From: Camarhynchus parvulus
Lineage: Eukaryota > Chordata > Aves > Passeriformes > Thraupidae
NCBI RefSeq assembly: GCF_901933205.1
Contig: NC_044573.1
Coordinates: 87,130,546-87,194,545 of the forward strand
Length of the DNA: 64,000 nucleotides
Reading direction: 5' to 3'
Translations under genes and position numbers: made by a program
Notes under the pieces: generated by a model
What the model saw: the letters and a program-made list of their open reading frames with translations, nothing else
Databases searched by the model: none
What the model was told of the DNA's origin: nothing
Part shown: positions 1 to 11,300 of the stretch, piece after piece
Layout of the letters: each line of letters opens with the position of its first letter
Numbering within the stretch: the stretch's first letter is position 1

Positions 1-267
1 TGACAGAACAAGAGGACACAGTCTTAAGCTGCACCAGGGGAAGTTTAGTTTAGACATCAGGAAGAAACTTTTCACTGAAAGAGTGATTGAGCACTGAAAT
101 CCTCTGTCCAGGGAGGTGATAGAGTCACCATCCCTGGAAGTGTTTAAAAAAAGAGTGGATGTGGCACTCAGTGCCCTGGATGAGTTGATGAGGAGGTGTT
201 AGGTCATAAGTTGGACTTGATGATCTCAAAGGTCTTTTCCAACCTAGCTCATTCTGTGATTCTGTGA
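1..267 (+). mobile_element. CR1 LINE 3' fragment
   Basis: This matches the 3' part of avian CR1. Visible hallmarks are the block about caspase-free 'agaggacacagtcttaagct', the 'catcaggaagaaacttttc' segment, 'accatccctggaagtgttta', and the end 'ggacttgatgatctcaaagg' followed by the terminal ATTCTGTGA-type short repeat at about 251-267. It is cut by the window's left edge, so its 5' end is unknown. It is non-coding here, as expected for a 5'-truncated copy. Confidence 0.93.
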
Positions 268-429
268 GCCCAAGTGTGATGTGGATTTACCAAGCAGTTT
301 TGAAGTGGCAGTGTCAGCAAATAGCGCATGTGTATCCCTCCACTGAGGAAGTTGTTATCAGATGAGATTCTTTATTTTTCAGGTTTTAGTCACATACTTC
401 TAATTGATAAAATTTTGTGTACAGAGAAG

Positions 430-905
430 AATATGAAATAGGACCGTAAGGGATCTTCAGAGATTGCCTGGTCCAATACTATCCATGTTCTATTACCCCC
501 TCATCCATCCTGCTTAGATAATGTTGTTAATCTTTTTAATAAGCATTCTGAGATGGGGATTTCATACCCTATTAAAATATCTATTCCAGTGCTTGTCTAG
601 CCTTACTGTAAGGAAATTCCCCGTATCTGAATCTTCTAGGCTATAACGCAAGGTCATTTTTCCTTGCTCTATCCTGAGTATAGAAAGAGAAGAAAAATAG
701 ATGTTTTTCTTTTCCTTGTCATAGATTTTTGTGCACTTGAATGCTGTTATAAAGTTTTCTCTCATCTACTTTTTTTCAGAAAAAATAACTTACTCAATCT
801 TCCGTAAGAGGGCACATATTCTAGCCCTTTTAATTGTTTATGGTTCTTCTTTGACTCTTCCCAAGTTGATCCGCTGTTTCTCAAACCTCTTCAGTTGGCA
901 TCCTG
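430..905 (-). mobile_element. Ancient, degraded CR1-like LINE fragment
   Basis: Read on the minus strand, this resembles old archosaur CR1 3' sequence. The + strand shows the typical order of a reversed CR1: 'gatcttcagagattgcctgg' near 451, then T/C-rich segments, 'ctgttataaagttttctctc' near 742, and 'ttctttgactcttcccaagt' near 846. Divergence is high, so the boundaries are approximate. The short reading frames here have no recognisable protein. Confidence 0.6.
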
Positions 906-2513
906 CCAGTAACTAATGGAACAGGTCAATTATTTTTCATGTTGCTTGTGTTTGTAATACTAACCTAAAATTTTTCCTTTTCTCACTGTAGGGTTAGTGC
1001 ATTTATTTATTTTTTGTTCCTAAATTTCAGGCCCTCTTTTCAAGACCTGAACTAGTCAGTGTGCTTTCTATTATTCCTTTTCTGTCATTTAACTTCACTG
1101 AGTTGTATTCTATTTCTTTTGTGTCACATCTTTCTTTTGTTGAAGCTATTTTAAATTTTTATCCTCATTGCCAAAACATCTCAATCTATTCCAGCTTGAC
1201 ATGACCTACAACACTGACTTTCACAGGTTTGCAGGGATGCACAGTTTGTTCCCAAATTGTATGAGCAACAATTACAGTCTCAAATTGCTGATGCTGAAAA
1301 ATCTCTATCTCTCTGGAAATGCTTTGGAAGTTTGCCAGCTGACTGAAAACTGTTAGAATAAACATAGCTTGTGGATGCACCACATGAATCAGCCTAATGT
1401 AGTAGCATAATTCAGAAACACTTTCTGTTCCAAGAACTGATGGTAAGTCTATAAATTCAATATGTTCCAAACTTGGTAGTGCTAGCTAAAGTATGGCTGC
1501 AATATTAAGAGTAAATACAAAATCAAAAAGGTATATATATATATCTGGTTTTGTGGGTTTTTCAGCTGTGTTTAAATGGAAGACTTTACTTGTGACCATG
1601 AACTTTGCTCTATATGTAACCCAGCTAGAGACCACAAAAATGTTGTTTTCTAAAGGCAATCTGTATCTATATATGACAAAATCTCAAAGAGCATAACAAA
1701 TTTTTATAATTTTAAAAATCCAACTCTGTTGACTGCTGACATTAGAAGGCAATGCAGGCTTGACCAGCTGTAAAGCAGATTGTAGGACAGGTAGCTTCCT
1801 GTGCTTCTGGAATCTCTAAGTGGGGCTGGAGGGTAAGAGGGTAGGCTGGCAAAGTGAGAAACTTGCTTCCAGTTTCTCTATGTCCCAAGGAAGTTCAAGT
1901 CTACATATCTGAACACAAATCCACTTCCAGGGAGTTCCTAAATAATCTGCTTCCATACCCTGTAGAAATTGGATTAACAAGCAGCCAAGAGCATTGGTAC
2001 TAGAATAGGTACAGAAAGAAGGAAGCTGACTGTAACCAACCAGTTAATTGAGGGTATGTAGGAGCCCAAGGTCAAGTCCTGTCACTGTAATTTTCTAGAG
2101 AGTCTTCAATATAAAATGCAGAAATTATCCTAGCAGCAAAAGCCAGAATGAGATGTTTCTTTTTTGCTTCCTCCATCTGAAGAATCTTGCTTTCTCAGAT
2201 CGACAGGGCTGGTCTCCTAGTCTGTCAAGCTTTTTAGCCCACTGATCATGTCCCTGTCCCCGGAGTTAAATACTGGTGGAAACCTCTTTAGACAGAGGGA
2301 GGCCTACATTTCAAATTTACCGTTAAATAATCAGGTTTTAATAAGGCAGGCCCTACTCTTGCCCCCTTTTCAAGCAATAATTTTTTTTCCCTTTACTTAA
2401 AGGGACCTGGAATCAGGAGAGGACTTGCTATGTTTGTTTCTGTTTCATTTAAAAATGAACCTCCAGGGAGGTAATTGACCCCAAGGAGAGACAAATTTCA
2501 GAAGCACATACAC
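906..2513. other. Intergenic, nothing recognised
   Basis: This is AT-rich unique sequence with only short, unconvincing reading frames. A short (TA)n tract lies near 1531-1542. I see no gene, RNA or clear mobile element. Confidence 0.6.
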
Positions 2514-2740
2514 GTTGGGTTTGGCTGGCATAGGGTTAGCTTTCCTCATGTCTGGTACGGGCTGTGTTGGATTTGTGCTGAAAGCAGTGTTGATAGCACA
2601 GGGGTGTTTTTGTTACTGCTGAGCAGCACTTACACAATGTCAAGGCCTTCTCTGCCCCTCACACCCCCCCAGCAGTGAGGAGGCTGGGGGAACAGAGTAA
2701 TTTGGGAGGGAGTGGAATCCTCCCTCAAACTTCCTTCTTA
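2514..2740 (+). mobile_element. Degraded endogenous retroviral (ERVL-type) LTR fragment
   Basis: The sequence resembles the 5' half of common avian ERVL-family LTRs. The order of words matches: a 'ggctggcatagggttagctt' block, 'ctgtgttggatttg', 'gtgttgatagcacaggggtg', 'gttactgctgagcagcactt', 'tgtcaaggccttctctgccc', and a purine-rich end with 'gaggctgggggaacagagta'. No internal viral genes are present, so it is an old solo or partial LTR. The assignment is by pattern memory and the family name is uncertain. Confidence 0.6.
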
Positions 2741-5700
2741 GAAAATCATCAGAGCTTCAGTGATGATTTGATTATAGACACTAAACCTAAATTGTGTTAT
2801 CACAAGATGATTCAATTCAACGGAAAAAAAAACCCAGAAAGCTAAAGCTTTTTTTTTTCCCAAGAAGGTACCTGTAGTTTGAATGTATGTTATGAACCTT
2901 TAAGAACTTATAGAGTGCTTTAAGCTCCATCCTTCCTTTTCCTACCTTCAGTTATTGGCTTCTATCCCTTACATCTTCACCTCTTCAGAGAAATTGGAGA
3001 TAACACTTCTTGTGCCTCTAAGCTGGTAATTTATTTTGCTTTAAACTGGATCCGTAAAATGACACTGAAAAAAATCTTTTTGTTGTTGTTAGAAGACTCA
3101 CTGAAGTCAGTTGGGGTCATGGATTAGAGGCTTAGCTGTAACATGGCGTAGGGAATTTCTTTTAAGCTGAATATAAAACTCTGATGCTTGCAGCTCGTGT
3201 CAAGAGGAAAGCACATTGAGGCTCCATGTCTCCGCAAAAGAAAAGCCATTTTGTACAGAATATTTGGAATAAATAAAAACCTGAAATAACTAAGGAGAAA
3301 ATCGAATGTAGTGAAGAAAGCTGAGCAAGAGCTGGCAAACTGAAGTGAACCACAAAATGTTCATTCAAAACCCATAAAAAACAAAACAAGAAAGGAGTAG
3401 AATTGATCCTACACCAAAAATGGGGAAGATAAGCCAGTGTCCTTCGCTTCAGCAAAGGAATATTTTATTTATTTTCAGCAATGTTGGTCTTCTTTTAAGT
3501 ATTGCTCTGTAACTGGGAATAAGTCTACAGAAATAGAAATACTGAATTTGAGGAGAAAACACAGGAGTACTGCATTCTGTAATCTCTCAAGCTTGAAAAA
3601 AGAAGCAAGTGAAACTAATACCCTCCAGGTAATAATTTATTAAATCACTAATTCTGGGATTTATGATGCAGAAACAAATTATAAGGCACATTCATCCATT
3701 GTCAATTTTTTAGATCAAGGTTTAAAGGAGAGACGAGCTTCAGCAGATATGGTTAAACAAGTCCCTGAGCCACAAAACTGAACACAAACTCTTAAATTTG
3801 CCTACTCAAGATCGTCACCAGAATTCTGTGTCATGAACCCATCCTTAATTGAAATTAATCCCAACAATAGTTTAAGGAGGAAAGGGCATGGAAGGCCAAT
3901 ATAGCTAATTAAGGAGTATGAAGAAATAAATCAATAGCACAAAATGCTCATAAACCAAAAACTGCTCAGCAGAAAAAGGAGAAAGTGTGACCACAGTGAA
4001 GATTTAAGCAATCATCAGAACACACAAGTAAAAAAGAATCTCTTAAAAGGGATAGGCTGAACAATTTTTCAAAGCTTTAGAACATGTTGTCTATGATTAC
4101 TGTCCTCTAGGACAATGGCTTAGAGCCCATTATCCTGAACTTTTTTGAAGTTAAAAAACACTTTCTAAATAATTTGAGATTTCTTTTTTTTTTTTTTTTT
4201 TTGTGCCTGTTGGTTTTTCAGTATTTTAGATTTCAGGCTTCTGGAGCTATTAAGCCTTTTTCTGAACACTTTTCAGCTAGTCACACAAGAGGTTAGAGGT
4301 GAGAGGAATAACTAGCTCTCTACCCCACAATATTTCTGAGCAAGCACTGGTACCTAATTTTGATCCTTTAAGAAAACTGGGAATGTGCCAAGTGGAGGTG
4401 GAGAGCTCTGAACTGCAAGATTTCTAGGCTGGTTTTTTTGGATATAAACTTCTACAGTCTACATTAAAATTATACAGCAAAGATATAAAATGTAATTGGT
4501 AGTGTTAAACACAGCGTTTGGTTTTAAAATAGCAAGCATCGAATGCTCATGGTGAGCTGCTCAGGGATATGTAGGAAAAAACCATTAGAGCTAGTAAATA
4601 TATTGAAATAAAAAACCACTGAGTAATGTCAAAGTTTTCACACATGGAATATATTTCTGTCTCATTGTTCAATGTCTAAATTCCTCTGGAACCCCTATAA
4701 TCTCTCAGATCATTCATTTCAGCCTAGTTTGGCAAACCTTACCTGTCTAAAAAGGACTTTGAAGCAGTTACTATATCAAATTATTTTTATCTAATGATAG
4801 CTGACCATATAATGTGTTTCACAGGATAATTCAAAGCAGTTCACTAGCAATAATGCTAGATTAAGCATGTGCTAAACTGCAATGATGTGTGTTTGATATT
4901 GTGCCAGCATTGAATAGTCAAGGTTCAATAGACCTCTAACTGCTTTTCCTCTTAAACCACAATTTCTTTTTAATGTATGGAAAAAGCCTGCAACAAAGTA
5001 GTCTAGTTTAGTCAAAGTTAAGAGTTTTCTATGAAATAACCTGTTAGTCAAATTTCCATTTTTACCTCATGCATATCCTTTATTTTCTAAAATAAGTCTT
5101 TTTAAAAATAAAGGTTAGTATACTGAATGCCAGAAATGGCAACTTTTCCATTTCTTCAGAAAAACCACATTATTTACAAACACTGCATTTTTGTATAAGC
5201 AGATTACTGTTTTTGATGTATGGGCTATTTCTTTGCTGTTTCTCATTCCTGTTTTTATGATGTTAACTGCAGCAATTGATTTCATTAGTGATACATGAGA
5301 CAAACATTAAAGAAATTAGTTGAAAATGTCCATATTTTCTACATATTCTCAGATTTTATCCAATGTCATCCTTAGTAATAGCTATTACTGACAGATTTTA
5401 ATATCTTTGGCAGTCATACTGTATTTCTTCTACAAGGCAGCGCTGACAGCATTCCTGTAAGGAAATACAGACAGGAACTTTCATAGACACTGCTCCTCTG
5501 TTCCCACTTACATCTCTCTACACACAAGGACATCTGATAGACCTAAACAGGATATAAATGGAGCATTTACACACACTCTTTCACAGAGTAACTTCAACAA
5601 TTGTATAGTATAGCTGCAAAGAAAGGAAATCCTTCTCAAAGCAGACAGTGCATATTGAAAATACAATAGAATTAAATGACAATATTGTGGAACAAAACCC

Positions 5701-8110
5701 AATCTGCTATTGAATACCAATAACCTAGCTCAAGAATCACTAGAAGCTGGGATTTTATGTGTGAGAAGTATCATTATATGCTTGTTGTATTCCAATACTC
5801 TTCCTGGGCTGTCAGCAGTGGAGGACATTGCCTCAGCACTGCGGCTTTGCTCCCACTGCTCTGTGTGGAGCCCGGTGTGGCCCTGAGCCACACGCACATA
5901 ATGCAGTGTACATGTAATGTCAGGTCACTTCATACCCTGCTGCTGCCTGCAGGGATCAGCTCTGGAACTTCAGAACATCCCCGAGCTCTGTTGACAGAGT
6001 TAGATGACCCATCAGTGTTAGCTGTATGCAAGGAGGGACCATCCAGTGAGGTCAGAATGCCATCCTAAAGCAGTTTGCTACTGATAAAATCTCACTAATG
6101 GAATTCATTCTGTTGGCTTTCCTGGGGTGTGTGGATGTAAAAGAAAACAGAATTTGATTCTTGCTTGCATGTTGTGAGTTGGGTTCCACATCTGTGCTCT
6201 TTGAGATATTATACCATAAAAGACAAGCAAAAAGTCCAAGTTCTACACTCTAGAGGATTATTACAATCACAAAATAGATTTTACCCTAAGGAGGGCTGAT
6301 GTATTACAAACATAGATAAGACATGCCAGGCTACAGATGAATATAACAGAGGTACTTGCATAAAAATACCTTTTAAATATGAAAAAACCCAGAAAAATTA
6401 AAAGGGAAAGAAAGATAGTGATGGACTTTCTCTTTTGGTTTCATTAAACATACACTTAGTCACTTTAAGGAGTTTCAAATAGCATAGTATGTGTCAGAGA
6501 ATGTCGGTTAGTTCTCAGAAAATATCAGATATTTACTAAGTTTGTATTATATACCCCATTTCTGAGAACAACAAAGGCAAGGTAAATATATTGATGGTAT
6601 TGATTTTTGGGAGTGTTTTTTCGTTGCTGAGTTTTTTGTTGTGGAATTTTTGTTTTTTACTTTTACGTTATGTGGGCATAATTCCCATGATTCTGAGGGT
6701 TACTTTTAAGTCACTGTGTTAATGACACACTGTTGGGAAGTACACCCCAAAACAAACAGCACAGAACCAGTTATTTTTAACTCCAGTCGGAACAGCATCT
6801 GTTTCTTGAGATGAAAATCTGCATGGCTAAATCATTGTGTCTACTGATAAACCAAGAAGATATCCAAATAATAGCAATAATCAAAGGTTTGCAGGCATAT
6901 AAGTTTCCTAATATTTACCCAGCTATTCATTTTGCACCTATTTTATTTTCTTTTCCATGCATTAAATTTTTTTAAGGGACAATTTTTCATTGTAGACAAT
7001 GCTTCACCTTCAGGGAACTGGCAGATCACAAAACCTATCAAATGCATTATCAGTTATAGATATGTTTGAACTTGTACAGCACATTCATATTATTGACCAT
7101 TTTTCTCACCTGCTTATGTTGAAAATGATCTCTTGATTCAGGAGTAGTACAGGTTAACTATAGGCAACCAAAAGAATGATGCAAATCTCTCAGATGTTGA
7201 TACTTCTGTATTTGTTCTGAGTAGTCCTGCACTTAGGTTTGCTCAGCTGCCATTTATTTTCTATGAATTAACACTTTGGTAAACTGTTTGATAAATAACT
7301 TAGACAACATACTAAGAAGAACATACTGCAGATTCTTATAACAATATTAAAAATAGGAGTAAACGAATCAGGAAGTAAGACCATGAAATACCTTATAACC
7401 TATCAAAACTATTTTTAGCATCCATTTATTAACAAAGGGAAATCAAGGAAGAAGTTAGCAGACAGGAGTATGCTGTACAGATTATTTTTCATTTTAAAGA
7501 ATTAATTGATGCAATATCATCACATTCTATTAAGTTGGTTTATTACTGATAAGAAATCCACTTATCTTGTACAATATTTTGTCTTGCATGCTAATTAAAA
7601 TTGTCTGAAATAGCAGACTTTACCACATCTAAAAAGCAGCATAGTCTTGCAATAAACAAGAAAGTCTAATGCTATTTTATCAGATGTAATTGGCCAAATT
7701 AAAAATGTGAGTCACAGTAGAATGAAAAAGTTAGGAGAACAAGATATTTGCTGTAAGTAGATAGAATCTTAGTTTAAAAATATAAAAGTAAAATTAAACC
7801 TGGTTCAAAGATTAAATTTGTGTCCAATTATATTTAGTTTTCAGCTTCTAGCTCTTTAACTCAAATATCCAAACCTCACAGACTTACATAAAAGGAAAAT
7901 CTTTTCAACATAAAGAATTAACAGAAGAAAAAAGGAAATCTTACATTGATGTCTCTGCATTAAACTGAAGGAAATCAAGCTTTCTGCACAGGATAGAAAA
8001 ACAAGATATTTCTGAAGTGGATTCAGAGGTACATTCTCTTCCATATGTTAGTAAGAATTGGCTAGGTAGCATCAGAAAGTTCCACCTTTATTTTTGAGAG
8101 TGATCTGAGT
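2741..8110. other. Intergenic, no gene recognised
   Basis: This is mostly AT-rich unique sequence. An A-tract/T-tract inverted repeat lies at 2822-2832 and 2849-2860 with a 16-nt loop, and a poly-T run at about 4184-4202. A locally GC-richer patch at 5800-6068 carries a 103-codon open frame with no protein features, which I treat as chance. A conserved-looking AT-rich stretch at 7500-7740 is listed under findings. Confidence 0.6.
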
Positions 8111-8119
8111 TATGTGTGT

Positions 8120-8345
8120 CAAGTTCAGGTTGGGGTCTAATGATTACAGCTCTTGAAGTTTCAGATAGAAGGCACACAACAATCCTTTATTCTTACTCGG
8201 TACCTATTCAAGCCTTTTGCTGGGGTAAAACCTTTCTGCCTATCTTTAACCAATTGGCAGACACTAAAGTTCAAAACGCAGGTTCTTCAAGTTCCTTCTG
8301 TGGCCAGGGAAGGCTTCCAGACAAGTCCAAGATTTCAGCTCTCTA
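8120..8345 (-). mobile_element. Possible LTR-like fragment (weak)
   Basis: On the minus strand an AATAAA hexamer, seen as TTTATT on the + strand near 8187-8192, is followed by GGATTGTTGTG. That resembles the polyadenylation region of a retroviral LTR. The surrounding base composition is slightly richer in GC than its flanks. I see no clear TG...CA ends and no target-site duplication, so this is a suggestion only. Confidence 0.2.
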
Positions 8346-11300
8346 GAGACTTTTCTGCCTTGTTTTCTCTCTGCACTCTGACTCTAGGAGAAGGACAATT
8401 CTGTCTTGGATGTTCCAGTTCAGCATCTAAATTATTCTGTCATAAATGAAGCATATGCCAAGAGAATGCCCTCTATTAAATAGAATCTGCTGGCTGTGTT
8501 CTACCTTCAGAGGCATATACCTTAACCTATTCAGCCACACTTTGAACACTTCCTGCGGCTGTCGTGCATTCAGTGTGGAGCCAAAGGACTTGCTGACATA
8601 TTTGTCCAGAGGAGCTCCTGTTAATCCTTCCCAAGTTGTGCCTGTGTAAGCAATGAGCCATTCAATTTCTGATTAAAGGGAATGCTAGTATTATTAACTT
8701 TTAAGGCAAACAGAAATCAGGAGATTTTCATGATAATGAACTCTTCCAATCCCCATGCATGCTCCAGTTTCTTATTCTTTCTTCCCCGAGGGCAGGTGCC
8801 TACATGGCCTTCAGGGTCAGACAGGTTTTCCAGGGTTTTTTTGCTGACAATTTGTGAAGCTGGTCCATAGCCAATGATTTGTTGGCATAGCAACTACAAA
8901 CTGATGGAGTTTTCAAGTTTGAGTCAAGTATCAGGGCTGCCAGCAGAACTGCCACATTGGGATTCCAGCAGGCAGGATTGAATATAACTATCATCAAACT
9001 TGCAACGGTTTTCTTGCACCCTGAATAATCACAGGAAATAATGAGATCAGAATAGATATTTCTTGTACTGAAAGGTGTTACTGGTTTCTGTGGATGGGTC
9101 AACAGACAATAAAAACTCAGTTTAAACAAAACGTGTCTAGTTCAGCCTTCTTTACAGGTTGACAGCTATAAAAATTAACAACTGCTAAAAAAAATAGCCA
9201 AATATCAGAGCCAGGACAAAGATGGGCTACACTTTGTGAGAGGTTTCCCTCTGACTGTATGCAACTGAAGAGGCCTGAAGACTCTTGGAAGAATGCACAC
9301 CCACGAGGAAAAAAAGGTGAAAAACAGCCATGAACCTGGTTCAAAGATGGGTGCTCTATGGGTGCAAAACTGACTGAGAAGATGACCAGAGAAACTAAGA
9401 GAAATGTCCTTTCCCTCTTGTACTGAGGGAAAACAGGCTTTGTGTGTAGGACAAAGAAAAATCCCATTTTTATCATTCATTTATTCTCAAAATGAAGACA
9501 GCCATGGGAGTTCCTGTCTACTATCAGCTCAAAAAAGTAATGAATAATGGAAATCACAGAACTCTCACTAGGTTGTCTAGGAAATAATTCAGTGAAAGTA
9601 TGTGATTGTCAGTCAGTGGAAAAAGCAAATTATTTAGCACATACTATCAAATGTGCTACAGTTTGAACCTTATTTTTGAAATATAATTGTACTGAAGGTG
9701 GGAGAATTACATGGGATGTTTTTAATCATACTTAAATGACATTATGCTAGTGATAAAGTTAGATCCCTTGAGATCAGGAGATCTTTTTTCCTCCAACAGA
9801 AGCATCTTAACTATCAGCAACTGTAACTATTTTTTTCACATGCTACTTACATATTCACAGAAGATCTAAAAAATAATTTTTCTGTGTATCAGTGCAAAAT
9901 GGAAGACAGGGGCAGTTCCTAGATGGAAAGGTATAAAATAAATCTATGTTCGTGATATGTTCAAAATTTTGTCAGGTTGCATCTGTGTCAGCAAAGTAAC
10001 AATGTCCAGGTTCGTTTTCCAGTCCCAAAGAGAACTGACAGGATTAGGCTGCCTTAGTATAGGTAAGCTGACTGCAGGACAGGAGGTTAGTTTATTCATA
10101 GACCCTACTGGGAATATCTCTTTGCCTGTGCTACCTGCTGAACAATTCCCCAGAATTTTTTAGCAGAGGAACTATTGAATAAAAACCAGTTCCAGAATAA
10201 TTTTAACAATTTTGAATTGTGGACATTGAAGTTCCCGTGCCTGGACTCAGACATTGGCATAGATAACTGTCTGAAGAGGTTTTGTCATGGAGAGCTTTGG
10301 TGAGATCTTTCTTTAATTTTTTAACTAACAATTTGCTCTTTTAAGCCTGTATCCTAATGTATACAAGAGCTTTTATTTTCAAATTAAATGGAGTAATGTT
10401 GGGTCTGAAATATGTCTGCCATCAGCATTTCAAATTCTTCACAAATAGAAACATGCTGTAAGCTTCCCATGAGTTGATGGTACTTCCTTCAATCTTCCTC
10501 TGTACTCTATCCAAGCATCTATAACCCAGGAGACATTATTGCCTCCTGTGTTATTGCCTCTGCAGGAACTCTGTGGGCTTTGAATTTTTGCTGTCAGCCC
10601 AATACATAATCACTTTGGATTACTTACCCTTTTTGTTTCTAGATCTCTGTCACCTCTTTTGTACATAATCATTCATAAAATAAAAAGAAAATCAAAGGAT
10701 TTACTTTCTTATTCACTCCAGATAATATAAGTTTGTCACTTGCACCCGTGCAAGTATGCTCATTTTTTTTAAGGTTCTATTGGCTAATCCTTGAGAGGGT
10801 AAGGGGAGGGTAAGTAAATCTTAGTGTGCTAAATGTAGCATGTACACCCTTCTATGCCCAGAGCTATCTGTTTTATGTTGAAGATGTGACTCTCTACTCT
10901 GGTTCCTCTCTAAATGTGAAGAATTACTGGGGATTTTGCTGAGGGTTTTTTTCCTGTAAGGCATTCCCTATCAATTTTATCACTTGAAGTTTTATATCCC
11001 AGAAGGAATCAGCACCATCCCCATCTTTGCCAGTACTTGATAAGATGAGACCTCCCATGGCTGGTTTATTTAGCTCACATCTTTGTAAGAAGTTATAATC
11101 CTTCAAAGAATTTGCTAGCAGTCCTTGGTTTCCTGGGAGCAATATAAATTACAGATTACAGTACTCCTTCCTTATAGTTGAAGCTACTGACTAATTTTTT
11201 TCAAGTTGCTCCCTAGAAACTTTGTGCCATCTCTTGTGTCACTGAAGAAAAATTTCCGGGATGCTTGGATAGGTATCAAAACCAATTGGTTTTAAGTCAA

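Noticed and set aside
5757..6068. 103-codon + strand frame in a GC-richer patch
   Set aside because: No recognisable domain, odd composition, and no splice or promoter context.
9117..9476. 119-codon minus-strand frame
   Set aside because: An overlapping second frame is equally open and neither resembles a known protein.
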